64,000 bases of DNA. Origin: Vibrio artabrorum. Lineage in GTDB: Bacteria; Pseudomonadota; Gammaproteobacteria; Enterobacterales; Vibrionaceae. The number at the start of each line of letters is the position of its first letter. Within the stretch, counting starts at the first letter, position 1. The DNA is taken from positions 62,001 to 126,000 of the forward strand of contig NZ_AP025458.1 of assembly GCF_024347295.1 (NCBI RefSeq), read 5' to 3'. The notes under the pieces are model-generated. The model was not told where the DNA came from. It searched no databases and was given only the letters and a program-made list of their open reading frames with translations. The translations under genes and the position numbers were made by a program. Of this stretch, positions 19,927 through 28,343 are shown piece after piece.

Positions 19927-20361
19927 ATGTCAGTTGTCGTACGTGAAGGCTCATTAGAAGAGGTTGTTTCTGTTGTTGAACAGATCCCCGAGTTTGCCAA
20001 AAAAGAGAGTGTAACGTCTTTATCTGAGCGCTTAGCGGGTAAAAAAAGTTTGATCCTCGTTGCTGAAGAAGCTGGCGTGCTGCTTGGTTTTAAGATCGGC
20101 TATGAATTGGATCAAGATGCTTTTTACAGCTGGTTGGGTGGTGTGTCACCGCTCGCGAGGAAAAAAGGCGTTGCACAGGCACAATTAGATGCTCAGGAAC
20201 AGTGGGCACAACAACAGGGTTACCAGCAGTTAAAAGTTAAATCTCGTAACCAGTTCCCCGCGATGTTGCGTCTGTTATTGAGAAACGGTTACCGAATCGA
20301 AAAACTTGAAGAAAAAGAAGATATTAATGACCATAGAATCCATTTTTTGAAGCAAATTTGA
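19927..20361 (+). CDS. GNAT-family N-acetyltransferase
   Basis: Predicted acyl-CoA-dependent acetyltransferase of 144 residues. The acetyl-CoA loop is in WLGGVSPLARKKGVAQAQLDAQEQWA, where RKKGVA stands for the usual Q/RxxGxG/A, and motif B follows (LRLLLRNGYRIEKLEE). The substrate is unknown. The frame is open from 19885, but ATG 19927 has GAGGA at 8-nt spacing, whereas the earlier ATGs overlap that site and the hemB terminator. In the Vibrio arrangement this gene separates hemB from ryhB. Confidence 0.85.
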   Translation: MSVVVREGSLEEVVSVVEQIPEFAKKESVTSLSERLAGKKSLILVAEEAGVLLGFKIGYELDQDAFYSWLGGVSPLARKKGVAQAQLDAQEQWAQQQGYQQLKVKSRNQFPAMLRLLLRNGYRIEKLEEKEDINDHRIHFLKQI

Positions 20362-20387
20362 GCGCTGTCATTAACGGCGCATTAATT

Positions 20388-20408
20388 AAATGATATTTAT
20401 TATCATTT
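20388..20408 (+). promoter_or_regulatory. Fur box 1 upstream of ryhB
   Basis: Perfect inverted repeat AAATGATA-TTTAT-TATCATTT, matching the Fur half-site TGATA/TATCA. It lies just upstream of the predicted ryhB -35. Confidence 0.7.
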
Positions 20409-20413
20409 AATTG

Positions 20414-20443
20414 TTGATTGTTAAGTGATAATCATTATTATTA
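20414..20443 (+). promoter_or_regulatory. ryhB promoter overlapped by Fur box 2
   Basis: TTGATT (20414-20419) and TATTAT (20436-20441) with a 16-bp spacer. TGATAATCATTATTA (20426-20440) inside the spacer and -10 is a close match to the Fur consensus, so iron-loaded Fur would block RNA polymerase directly. Confidence 0.75.
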
Positions 20444-20447
20444 ACCT

Positions 20448-20669
20448 TGTCTTAGGGAGTGAAGGGATGTTCACAAGGATGTTAAGTAGTTAGGTCTCGA
20501 CTTGGTGACTCAACAGAATTCTCGCGAACTTGCACTCAGTTCTTTTTGACACGACATTGCTCACATTGCTTCCAGTGTAATTTATAGCTTTTAGGTCAAG
20601 CTGCGGTATTCAATTTGAAGGGCTTTACCATTTTTTGCTAGGCGACATCTCCGGGTGTCGCTTTTTTTA
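20448..20669 (+). ncRNA. ryhB: RyhB iron-stress small RNA (long Vibrio form)
   Basis: Fur-repressed, Hfq-dependent antisense RNA that lowers translation of iron-using proteins. The conserved pairing core is at 20550-20575 (ACGACATTGCTCACATTGCT and the following TCCAGT), identical to E. coli RyhB over that stretch. The RNA ends in a terminator with arms GCGACA / TGTCGC and seven T (20642-20669). With a start near 20448 it is about 221 nt, much longer than the 90-nt E. coli RNA but like the roughly 225-nt V. cholerae form, which is encoded in the same place just upstream of polA (from memory). The 5' end is inferred from the promoter, so it is accurate only to a few bases. Confidence 0.92.
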
Positions 20670-20737
20670 TGTCTCAATTTCAACAAGATGCATATTTAGT
20701 GGCACATATTTTTATGAATAAAACGTCATCAGTTTTC

Positions 20738-20888
20738 TTTTCCACAATCCAAGATCGTAAAAAGATCGTTGATCATCTGTTCGATCTATAAATTTATTAT
20801 TTATTTTCAGTGGTTTAGTGGCATTTTGTTGTTTGTTATGCCTAGTTTTCAACAAGGTGGGTAAATAATATAAACAGAGTTATCCACA
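20738..20888 (+). promoter_or_regulatory. DnaA-box and GATC cluster in the polA upstream region
   Basis: A perfect DnaA box TTATCCACA is at 20880-20888, and a one-mismatch box TTTTCCACA at 20738-20746. Between them four GATC (Dam) sites fall within 34 bp (20753, 20764, 20771, 20783), followed by an AT-rich run. The rest of 20670-21039 holds no gene I can support. DnaA-stimulated polA expression has been described in E. coli, so a promoter-regulatory role is the simplest reading. Confidence 0.6.
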
Positions 20889-21039
20889 GAACGCTTGTGT
20901 CTAAGAACAAAAAATAACAATAAATCGATGATATCTAACACAACCGAGTCAACGGATGCGGATCGACAACGTAGAATCCAACCAACAGACGTGGCATTCT
21001 TAACAGATAATTTCTGTACTGACTGGATACACAAACATT

Positions 21040-23838
21040 ATGGCTCGTATTCCTGATAATCCATTGATTCTGATCGATGGCTCTTCTTACCTATATCGCG
21101 CGTTCCATGCTTACCCTGGTACCATGAGCAATGGTGAGATCCCAACTAACGCTGTCTACGGTGTCGTTAACATGCTGCGCAGCATGATGCGTCAATTTGC
21201 TTCTGATCGTATTGCGGTGATTTTTGATGCGAAAGGAAAGACGTTCCGTGATGACATGTACCCAGAGTACAAGGCAAATCGTCCACCGATGCCAGATGAT
21301 CTTCGTTGTCAGATTGAGCCTTTGCACAATGTGATTCGTGCAATGGGTTTGCCACTTATCTCTATTCCCGGCGTTGAAGCGGATGATGTGATCGGTACGC
21401 TGGCTTCTCAAGCTTCTGCGATGGGTATGCCTGTGCTGATTAGTACCGGCGATAAAGATATGGCGCAGCTTGTCGATGACAACGTTACTCTGATCAACAC
21501 CATGACCAACGTAGTAATGGATCGTGAAGGCGTGATTGATAAGTTTGGTATCCCGCCAGAGCTGATTATCGACTACCTTGCGCTGATGGGCGATAAAGTC
21601 GATAACATCCCAGGTGTTCCGGGTGTCGGTGACAAGACTGCGACGGCTCTGCTACAAGGCATTGGTAGTATCGAAAAGTTGTATCAAAATCTTGATGATA
21701 TTGCCGCTCTTGGCTTCCGTGGTTCGAAAACCATGGCTAAGAAGCTGATTGATAATAAAGCCAACGCTGAGATGTCTTATGAGCTTGCAACAATCAAACT
21801 GGATGTTGAGCTTGAAGAGACGCCTGAGTCACTCGTAAAAACTCAACCAAACACCGATGAGCTAATTAAGCTATACGGTCAACTGGTCTTCAAATCTTGG
21901 CTAAACGAGTTGCTTGAAGGCGGCAGCGGTGTGGTTGAAGCGGATGAAAGGACTGGTGCGGTGCGCAGCAATGCTTCTGCAACAACGTCTACAGCAGAGA
22001 TGAATACGTCTGCCGTGACCATTGATCGCAGTAACTACGAAACGATTCTCGATGAAGCGTCATTCAATGTTTGGCTAGAGAAACTGAAAGCGGCTGAAGT
22101 GTTTGCTTTCGATACTGAGACAGACAGCCTAGATTACATGGTGGCGAACCTCGTTGGCCTGTCATTCGCGACCGAAGAAGGCGTTGCCGCTTACGTACCG
22201 GTTGCCCATGATTACCTAGATGCACCTCAGCAGCTGGATCGCGATTGGGTACTAGAACAGCTTAAGCCGATTCTTGAAGATGATGCACAAGCGAAAGTCG
22301 GTCAGAACCTGAAGTACGATATGAGCGTGCTAGCACGCTACGGTATCGAGATGAAAGGCATCAAACACGATACCATGTTAGCGTCTTACGTTTTCAATAG
22401 CGTAGGTGGTAAGCATGATATGGACAGCCTAGCGCTGCGTTTCCTACAGCACAGCTGCATTTCATTTGAGCAAATCGCAGGTAAAGGTAAGAAACAGCTG
22501 ACTTTCAACCAGATTGAGCTGGGTGAAGCGTCGCCATACGCGGCAGAAGATGCGGACGTGACACTACGTCTTCATAACCGTTTGATGGAAAACATTGAAC
22601 AAGATGAAAAGCTAAAAGCCATCTATGAAGACATTGAAGTGCCGCTGATCCCTGTTATGTCTCGCATTGAACGTACTGGCGTATTCATTGATGACATGTT
22701 GCTAGGTGCTCAATCGCAAGAGATTGCGGTTCGTCTGGATGAGCTAGAACAGAAAGCCTACGAGATTGCAGAGCAAGAGTTCAACATGAACTCGCCAAAA
22801 CAGCTGCAAGCGATCCTATTTGAGAAAATGGGTCTGCCTGTTATCAAGAAAACGCCATCAGGTGCCCCTTCAACCAACGAAGAAGTGCTGCAAGAGCTGG
22901 CTCTTGATTACCCGCTACCTAAGCTGATCATTGAGTATCGTGGTCTTGCGAAACTCAAGTCTACCTACACAGATAAACTACCGAAGATGATCAATGCTGA
23001 AACGGGTCGTGTTCATACGTCTTATCACCAAGCGGTGACAGCAACGGGTCGTTTGTCTTCGACCGATCCAAACCTACAGAACATCCCAATTCGTAATGAA
23101 GAAGGTCGTCGTATCCGCCAAGCATTCGTTGCACAACATGGTTGGAAGATTCTAGCGGTCGATTACTCCCAAATTGAATTGCGTATCATGGCGCACCTTT
23201 CGGGTGATAAAGCGCTTCTGGAGGCATTCCAACAAGGTAAAGATATCCACGCGGCAACAGCGGCTGAGATCATTGGTGTTGATATTGAGCAGGTCACGAC
23301 GGAGCAGCGTCGTCGTGCTAAAGCCGTTAACTTCGGTCTTATCTATGGCATGAGTGCCTTTGGCTTGGCTAAGCAACTGGGTATTCCTCGTGGCGAAGCA
23401 CAGCACTACATGGATACTTACTTCGAGCGTTACCCTGGTGTAATGCAGTATATGGAAGACACACGCAGTGCAGCGTCAGAACAAGGCTTTGTAGAAACCA
23501 TTTATGGTCGTCGCCTGCATCTTCCTGAAATTCAATCTCGTAATGGCATGCGTCGTAAGGCGGCTGAACGTGCGGCAATCAACGCGCCAATGCAAGGTAC
23601 AGCGGCAGACATCATCAAGAAAGCAATGTTGTTGGTGGATGAGTGGATTCAAGCGGAAGGTGATGGTCGTGTGAAACTACTGATGCAAGTACACGATGAA
23701 TTGGTCTTTGAAGTTCAAGAATCTTCTTTAGCCGAAATTGAAAGTAAAGTACAAGAATTGATGGAGTCAGCCGCGGATCTAGCCGTACCGTTAGTTGCGG
23801 AAGCGGGTCACGGTGACAATTGGGATCAAGCCCACTAA
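21040..23838 (+). CDS. polA: DNA polymerase I
   Basis: Repair and Okazaki-fragment polymerase, 932 residues, full length. Domains: 5'-nuclease (about 1-300), a 3'-5' proofreading exonuclease with its Asp-Glu pair intact (D358 in FAFDTETDS), and the polymerase (about 540-932) with motif A DYSQIELR (D708), motif [14 protein letters not shown] and motif C VHDELVFE (D886). All three activities are therefore expected. A linker at about 300-330 is Ala/Thr/Ser rich. The ribosome site is weak. The gene is followed by a strong terminator and Spot 42, as in E. coli. Confidence 0.98.
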   Translation: MARIPDNPLILIDGSSYLYRAFHAYPGTMSNGEIPTNAVYGVVNMLRSMMRQFASDRIAVIFDAKGKTFRDDMYPEYKANRPPMPDDLRCQIEPLHNVIRAMGLPLISIPGVEADDVIGTLASQASAMGMPVLISTGDKDMAQLVDDNVTLINTMTNVVMDREGVIDKFGIPPELIIDYLALMGDKVDNIPGVPGVGDKTATALLQGIGSIEKLYQNLDDIAALGFRGSKTMAKKLIDNKANAEMSYELATIKLDVELEETPESLVKTQPNTDELIKLYGQLVFKSWLNELLEGGSGVVEADERTGAVRSNASATTSTAEMNTSAVTIDRSNYETILDEASFNVWLEKLKAAEVFAFDTETDSLDYMVANLVGLSFATEEGVAAYVPVAHDYLDAPQQLDRDWVLEQLKPILEDDAQAKVGQNLKYDMSVLARYGIEMKGIKHDTMLASYVFNSVGGKHDMDSLALRFLQHSCISFEQIAGKGKKQLTFNQIELGEASPYAAEDADVTLRLHNRLMENIEQDEKLKAIYEDIEVPLIPVMSRIERTGVFIDDMLLGAQSQEIAVRLDELEQKAYEIAEQEFNMNSPKQLQAILFEKMGLPVIKKTPSGAPSTNEEVLQELALDYPLPKLIIEYRGLAKLKSTYTDKLPKMINAETGRVHTSYHQAVTATGRLSSTDPNLQNIPIRNEEGRRIRQAFVAQHGWKILAVDYSQIELRIMAHLSGDKALLEAFQQGKDIHAATAAEIIGVDIEQVTTEQRRRAKAVNFGLIYGMSAFGLAKQLGIPRGEAQHYMDTYFERYPGVMQYMEDTRSAASEQGFVETIYGRRLHLPEIQSRNGMRRKAAERAAINAPMQGTAADIIKKAMLLVDEWIQAEGDGRVKLLMQVHDELVFEVQESSLAEIESKVQELMESAADLAVPLVAEAGHGDNWDQAH

Positions 23839-23871
23839 TCAATTTTTGACCTTATTACCTGAATTAGTATG

Positions 23872-23901
23872 AGCCAGTGCACAAACACTGGCTTTTTTTT
23901 G
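23872..23901 (+). terminator. Intrinsic terminator of polA
   Basis: Perfect 8-bp stem AGCCAGTG / CACTGGCT with a 6-nt loop and an eight-T tail. Confidence 0.88.
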
Positions 23902-24013
23902 TCTAAAATAAAGTTGGGCCAAAATAAGAATTTAGGTGTTTTAATAAAACATTCATGAAAAAAAACTACAAAAATTGTTTTCATTTCTGAGCAGTTGTTG
24001 TACATTAAATCTC

Positions 24014-24119
24014 GTAGGGTACAGAGGTAAGATGTTCTATCTTTCAGACCTTTTGTTTCACGTTATTGGATTAGGCTGATTCAGCCGCCCCAGCCAGCAT
24101 TTGGCTGGGGCGTTTTTTC
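24014..24119 (+). ncRNA. spf: Spot 42 RNA
   Basis: Hfq-binding small RNA that represses catabolic genes when glucose is available (cAMP-CRP represses spf in E. coli). The 5' end GTAGGGTACAGAGGTAAGAT and the following TTCTATCTTTCAGACCTTTT match E. coli Spot 42 almost base for base. The end is a GC-rich terminator with arms GCCCCAGCCA / TGGCTGGGGC and six T. It is about 106 nt against 109 nt in E. coli. TACATT (24001-24006) is a suitable -10. As in E. coli it lies between polA and engB. Confidence 0.95.
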
Positions 24120-24326
24120 TTGTGCGAAAGAAAAATGTCCAAGCTATTCGTTTCCCCCCCATTATTCTGCCTTTTTAATGCCTTTGCTTGTTCTTTTTCA
24201 ACACCTCAATTCACACTCAATTTATCCTAATTCTGGAATTCGATCAGGAATTAGTAATTTAAATCCACATTCAGACTGGTTGCTTTGAATTGTGAAATAA
24301 CTTTTATGTTACAAGTGCATCATCAA
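24120..24326. other. Intergenic region between spf and a convergent hypothetical gene
   Basis: I see no gene here. It contains a C7 run (24154-24160) and an imperfect inverted repeat CTAATTC...GAATTAG near 24227-24255 that could weakly terminate the minus-strand gene. Confidence 0.4.
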
Positions 24327-24944
24327 TCATTGATCAACAGCGTTTTCTTTATTTGTATATTGAGTCGGTGAATGCTCAATGTGATCCATTATTTGTTGTT
24401 GCTTCTCGGTGCTGTATTTCAGAGCTTCGGCGGTGATCTGGATGGATTGTGCCATCGAAGAGATATTGTTGGTCGCTTTCACTAAGGTTTGCTGCATGGG
24501 TTTCAGGATAAGTAGATAGATGGCGGTTAAAGCGATAACAATGACAGCGATGACGGCGGCCAATGCAATGATGATCTTGGTCTGGATATCATCCAACAGA
24601 ACTTGACTGGTTTGTTTAAAGGCGTGTCGAGATTGGTCTATGGCTTGTGGTAGTTGATGGAGTGATGTCTTGGTAGAGGTCGCAAACTTGTTGATGCTTT
24701 CAATGGTTTGATTGAGGGCTTGTTGTTGGTCGCCACTTAGGTTGGGGTTGTTGACTATCGCTTGTAAAGATTGCGATATCACCTCAAGAGACTCACTCGC
24801 ATCTTGGGCGTACTTTTCCATGCCATCTAAGTCTAAGGTCATATCGACATTGATCAGTGGGGCTTGTTCTTGTTCTGCTTCAGAGGCAAATCCTGTCAGT
24901 GAGACCAGCATAAGTGCAATGATGGCCAATGGTGTTTTCCACAT
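24327..24944 (-). CDS. Hypothetical envelope protein with signal peptide and one internal membrane helix
   Basis: Not recognised. 205 residues: a cleavable signal peptide (MWKTPLAIIALMLVSLTGFASEA), a periplasmic helical, Gln-rich region (about 35-120) with coiled-coil character, a hydrophobic helix (about 125-148, IIIALAAVIAVIVIALTAIYLLIL) and a short cytosolic tail (about 150-205, also helical). The topology resembles the four-helix sensor and membrane part of chemoreceptors, but no HAMP or signalling domain is present. The ribosome site AAAGGAA precedes the ATG. It lies between Spot 42 and engB, a position without a gene of this type in E. coli. Confidence 0.7.
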   Translation of the reverse strand: MWKTPLAIIALMLVSLTGFASEAEQEQAPLINVDMTLDLDGMEKYAQDASESLEVISQSLQAIVNNPNLSGDQQQALNQTIESINKFATSTKTSLHQLPQAIDQSRHAFKQTSQVLLDDIQTKIIIALAAVIAVIVIALTAIYLLILKPMQQTLVKATNNISSMAQSIQITAEALKYSTEKQQQIMDHIEHSPTQYTNKENAVDQ

Positions 24945-25071
24945 GAGTATTCCTTTCTCATTGTTCTGATTATTTAGATGTGTCTTTTAGTATGGTTCAC
25001 TTCTATTGGTTTTAGTGGCTAAATCCGATCTTTAACACTAAAAACTTAGGCTTAACTCACTAATTTTTGGG

Positions 25072-25106
25072 CAAAAAAATACCCCACCTATATAAGGAGG
25101 GGCATT
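25072..25106 (-). terminator. Intrinsic terminator of engB
   Basis: On the minus strand, arms ATGCCCCTCC and AGGTGGGGTAT (one mismatch, one G.U) are followed by a seven-T run. Confidence 0.65.
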
Positions 25107-25162
25107 GATAAGGCTAAATCACGTGTTGTCAGTGCTCTAACCTATAGCGATAAGTAGAGGAA

Positions 25163-25822
25163 TTACTCTGAGTCGTTGTGTTCTTCGTCCGCTAACTCAT
25201 CAATGATTTGATCAGCAAGTGCTGGGGCAAACCACTCATCCATCTTGGCACGCAGTTGGTCTACGCCGATGCCCTTCATTGAAGAGAAGACATCCACCGC
25301 AACATCACCACCGAAAGATTTTGCATCGTTACGGACCTTTAGGAGCTGTGCTTTACGGGCGCCACTCTTCAGTTTATCCGCTTTTGTTAACAACACCTGT
25401 ACTGGAATGCGGCTATCGATAGCCCAGTAGATCATTTGTTGGTCAAGGTCCTTCATAGGATGACGGATATCCATCAACACCACTAAACCTTTTAGGCTTT
25501 CACGTCTTTGTAGGTATTCGCCTAGAGACTTCTGCCATTTTTTCTTCATCTCAAGCGGTACTTGAGCGAAACCATACCCAGGTAAATCGACGATATGACA
25601 GCCATCGGTAACCTTAAATAGGTTAATTAGCTGAGTTCGACCTGGGGTTTTACTGGTTTTCGCCAAACTTTTTTGGTTTGTCACGCGGTTTAGCGCGCTT
25701 GATTTACCAGCATTGGAGCGTCCTGCAAACGCAATTTCGATCCCTTCGTCTTCTGGTAAATGACGAATATCAGGTGCACTGGTAATGAAATGCGTGTTTT
25801 GATAATGAATTTTTACGCTCAC
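25163..25822 (-). CDS. engB: Ribosome biogenesis GTPase EngB/YsxC (YihA)
   Basis: Essential GTPase for 50S ribosome assembly, 219 residues. It shows G1 GRSNAGKSS, the G2 region TPGRTQ, G3 DLPGYGFA, G4 LTKADKL and G5-like VFSS. The open frame runs 50 codons further upstream and would even overlap the start of the cytochrome gene, but GTG 25822 has GGAG with 6-nt spacing and begins [19 protein letters not shown], the normal N terminus. It is divergent from cytochrome c4, leaving about 150 bp for two promoters. Gene order polA-spf-engB is as in E. coli. Confidence 0.95.
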   Translation of the reverse strand: MSVKIHYQNTHFITSAPDIRHLPEDEGIEIAFAGRSNAGKSSALNRVTNQKSLAKTSKTPGRTQLINLFKVTDGCHIVDLPGYGFAQVPLEMKKKWQKSLGEYLQRRESLKGLVVLMDIRHPMKDLDQQMIYWAIDSRIPVQVLLTKADKLKSGARKAQLLKVRNDAKSFGGDVAVDVFSSMKGIGVDQLRAKMDEWFAPALADQIIDELADEEHNDSE

Positions 25823-25970
25823 TGTTAACTCCATCTCGACTTTGTGTAGTCGATTGATTACTTTTTTGTGAATTTGTGTAAAATAACTGTGCTCGGCATA
25901 AGGCCGCCTATTGTACCATGAGTGGCAACATAGAGTGGTATTGGAAGCTTGATAATTATAATGGAATGTC

Positions 25971-26588
25971 ATGAAGAAATTAGCGCTAATTTTGAGTATT
26001 TTAGCCAGCTGCTCTGTATGGGCTCAAGGTAGTATTGAAGCTGGTAAAGCCAAATCACAAACCTGTGTTGCCTGCCACGCTGCTGACGGCAACAGTCTGA
26101 TCACTCAGTATCCTAAGCTGGCAGGTCAACATGAGAAGTATCTAGATAAGCAATTAAAAGAGCTTAAGCTCGGTATGACGAGTGGTGGTAAGCAAGGTCG
26201 TTATGATCCCGTCATGAGTGCAATGGCGATGCCTTTGTCTGAAGAAGATATGGCAGACCTAGCGGCATACTATGCTTCTCTACCGATTTCGAGTAACTCT
26301 ACACCTGAAAATGTTGTCGATGAAGGCAAGGTTCTTTACACAGCAGGTGACGCAGAACGCGGCTTAACGGCGTGTATTGCTTGTCACGGCCCACGTGGTA
26401 ATGGTACCGAACTGTCTGGTTTTCCTAAAATTTCAGGCCAACACGCTGATTACATCAAGGCTCAACTTGAGAAATTCCGCGATGGTAACCGTAATAACGA
26501 CATGAATGCGATGATGCGTGATGTTGCTAAAAAGTTAACAGATGCAGATATTGACACCTTATCGAAGTACGTTGGTGGTTTACACTAA
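25971..26588 (+). CDS. Dihaem cytochrome c4
   Basis: Periplasmic electron carrier with two c-type haem domains. 205 residues: a signal peptide ([18 protein letters not shown]), then two similar halves, each with a CxxCH haem site (C32-C35-H36 and C135-C138-H139) and methionine-containing loops ([18 protein letters not shown]) that can supply the axial ligands. It probably passes electrons to terminal oxidases. It is followed by a strong terminator. The cytochrome is divergent from engB, as in many Vibrio and Pseudomonas genomes (from memory). Confidence 0.92.
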   Translation: MKKLALILSILASCSVWAQGSIEAGKAKSQTCVACHAADGNSLITQYPKLAGQHEKYLDKQLKELKLGMTSGGKQGRYDPVMSAMAMPLSEEDMADLAAYYASLPISSNSTPENVVDEGKVLYTAGDAERGLTACIACHGPRGNGTELSGFPKISGQHADYIKAQLEKFRDGNRNNDMNAMMRDVAKKLTDADIDTLSKYVGGLH

Positions 26589-26649
26589 TTTGTCGGCCTC
26601 TTGCTCTTAGCCTGAGTTAAGGCATGTACGTTGGAGCGAGATTGAAGAG

Positions 26650-26681
26650 ACGCCCCGATCAGTCATGGTCGGGGCGTTTTC
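26650..26681 (+). terminator. Intrinsic terminator of cytochrome c4
   Basis: 11-bp stem ACGCCCCGATC / GGTCGGGGCGT with one G.U pair, a 6-nt loop and TTTT. Confidence 0.82.
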
Positions 26682-26801
26682 ATTTGTATTATTACGCATG
26701 CATTCTGTTTTTGTACTTCATCCACCAATGTACCAGCGATTGTTGTCGAAAGTGTGAAGTTGCGCTCTTGTCGTCTTTTTGTAACCGGGTAAAGTAACGG
26801 C

Positions 26802-27057
26802 CATCAGCTAGGAGCTGACTTAGATACGGATGGTCATCTAGTCTAACGGTATAGACAGAAACGGATCAGGCTAGGACAGCCCAGCAACAAGGTGTTAGAA
26901 AAGGATAGCCAAAACTCATCAGGACGATGAACAACAAACAAATTTGGCATGGAAAGCATCAATAACAAATGGAGATTTGTGTACCAAGTTGAGTATGCAA
27001 ATTTTGGCCGATATAGGCAGATTTAGAGAGCGATAGGTTTTCCCATCGCTTTTTTTA
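26802..27057 (+). ncRNA. csrC: CsrB/CsrC-family CsrA-sequestering small RNA
   Basis: RNA that titrates the translational repressor CsrA. In about 255 nt there are eight GGA motifs (26811, 26828, 26863, 26874, 26903, 26922, 26951, 26971), and at least four lie in hairpin loops: TCAGC-TAGGA-GCTGA, GGCT-AGGAC-AGCC, TCATC-AGGAC-GATGA and CAAAT-GGAG-ATTTG. It ends in a terminator (AGCGAT / ATCGCT plus seven T, 27029-27057). A plausible promoter is TTGTCG-16 bp-TAAAGT (26768-26795). E. coli csrC lies between yihA (engB) and yihI, the same interval, so I use that symbol; Vibrio genomes carry several csr RNAs and local naming may differ. There is no coding frame. The 5' end is an estimate. Confidence 0.88.
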
Positions 27058-27141
27058 TTGATTTGATGAAAAAACACTCAATACCTCTCCACTATAAACT
27101 CAGTTTCTGGTATGTTTCGCATCCCTGTTTAAGGATGTGCT

Positions 27142-27780
27142 ATGTATACTTGTCCCTTATGCCACCACCAAGGCGTGAATCACTATTTTGAAGACAAACG
27201 CAGAGCCTATCTGCAGTGTCAGCAATGTGAACTGGTATTTGTTAAACCTGAACAAAGGTTAGAAGCAAAAGAAGAAAAAGCACACTATGATCTCCATGAG
27301 AACGATCCTAGTGATGCAGGTTATCGCCGTTTTCTATCTCGCATCGCGGATCCACTAACAAACAAAATTTCATCTAACTCACACGGGTTGGATTTTGGTT
27401 GTGGCCCAGGCCCTACGCTATCTATTATGTTAGAAGAAGCCGGACACACCATGGAGTTGTACGATATCTATTACCAGCCAGAACCCTCTGTGTTGGAAAA
27501 AACGTATGACTTTATGACTGCCACGGAGGTGATAGAGCATCTTTATCACCCAGACAAAGTGTGGCAGCAATGGTTGAATTTAGTTAAACCCAAGGGCTGG
27601 ATTGGTCTTATGACTAAGCTAGTAATAGACGTAGACGCGTTTGCTGGTTGGCACTACAAGAATGACCCGACACATGTCGTCTTCTTTAGTCGTCAAACAT
27701 TCCAGTTTTTGGCAGAGCGGGATAAGCTCGAACTAGAATTTTTTGGAAATGATGTAATTTTACTGAGGAAAGTGCAGTAA
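27142..27780 (+). CDS. Class I SAM-dependent methyltransferase with N-terminal zinc ribbon
   Basis: Predicted methyltransferase of unknown substrate, 212 residues. The N terminus has two Cys pairs (CPLC near residue 4 and CQQC near residue 30) that form a zinc-ribbon-like knuckle. The SAM motif I is LDFGCGPGPTLSIMLEE, followed by ATEVIEHLYHPDKVW (motif IV region) and a C-terminal HVVFFSRQTFQFLAE. It overlaps yihI by one base (TAATG), so the two are translationally coupled; that suggests a role around ribosomes or RNA, but this is inference. Confidence 0.85.
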   Translation: MYTCPLCHHQGVNHYFEDKRRAYLQCQQCELVFVKPEQRLEAKEEKAHYDLHENDPSDAGYRRFLSRIADPLTNKISSNSHGLDFGCGPGPTLSIMLEEAGHTMELYDIYYQPEPSVLEKTYDFMTATEVIEHLYHPDKVWQQWLNLVKPKGWIGLMTKLVIDVDAFAGWHYKNDPTHVVFFSRQTFQFLAERDKLELEFFGNDVILLRKVQ

Positions 27781-28337
27781 TGGGTCGTAGTAAGAAATCA
27801 AGAAAGCCGGGAGCACTTGGCGCTCCGGAACCTATGGTTACTCGTAACCGTAGTGAATCTGATGTTGAAGGTCGTGAACGTAAGCGGGTTAAAAAGCGTA
27901 AAGGCTTGAAGTCTGGCAGCCGTCACTCAGATGGTAGCGAAGCAAAACAGCGTAAAGCTGCACAAGCTCGTGACCCTCGTTTAGGCAGCAAGAAAAAGAT
28001 CCCGCTTATCGTTGAACCGGCGAAGAAGCCGACGAAACAAGAGCGCAAGCTATCTAACGAACAAGAGTTAGAGATGCTTGAGAATGATGCTCAACTGAAC
28101 ATACTACTCGATCGTATCGAAAATGGTGAAAACCTAGGTGCCGGTCTGCAGAAGTTTGTTGATGAGAAACTTGATCGCATCGAACATCTAATGGGCCGTT
28201 TAGGTCTGCTAGAGCCAGAAGACGATGAAGAAGAGATGTTCGAAGAAGCACCGGTTGCCTCGAAGAAGAAAGCAAGCTCTGACGAAGACTTGCTATCTCA
28301 ATTTGAAGATTTCGACTTAGACAGCTTTAAAGGTTAA
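27780..28337 (+). CDS. yihI: Der GTPase-activating protein YihI
   Basis: Activates the GTPase of Der (EngA) in 50S ribosome assembly. 185 residues, highly charged: a basic Lys/Arg-rich N-terminal third (GRSKKSRKPGALG...KKRKGLKSG), a central helical domain (about 95-140, NEQELEMLENDAQLNILLDRIENGE) and an acidic tail (EPEDDEEEMFEEA). The start overlaps the methyltransferase stop. Position next to the csrC-like RNA and near hemN is as in E. coli. Confidence 0.93.
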   Translation: MGRSKKSRKPGALGAPEPMVTRNRSESDVEGRERKRVKKRKGLKSGSRHSDGSEAKQRKAAQARDPRLGSKKKIPLIVEPAKKPTKQERKLSNEQELEMLENDAQLNILLDRIENGENLGAGLQKFVDEKLDRIEHLMGRLGLLEPEDDEEEMFEEAPVASKKKASSDEDLLSQFEDFDLDSFKG

Positions 28338-28343
28338 TAGCCA

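Noticed and set aside
20738..20888. Chromosomal replication origin upstream of polA
   Set aside because: Only one perfect DnaA box and no mioC/gidA/dnaA neighbours; promoter control of polA explains it better.
24154..24160. C7 run as a phase-variable switch
   Set aside because: Short, intergenic and not positioned at a promoter spacer or in a coding frame.
24327..24944. Methyl-accepting chemotaxis protein
   Set aside because: No HAMP and no conserved signalling hairpin; only 55 residues follow the membrane helix.
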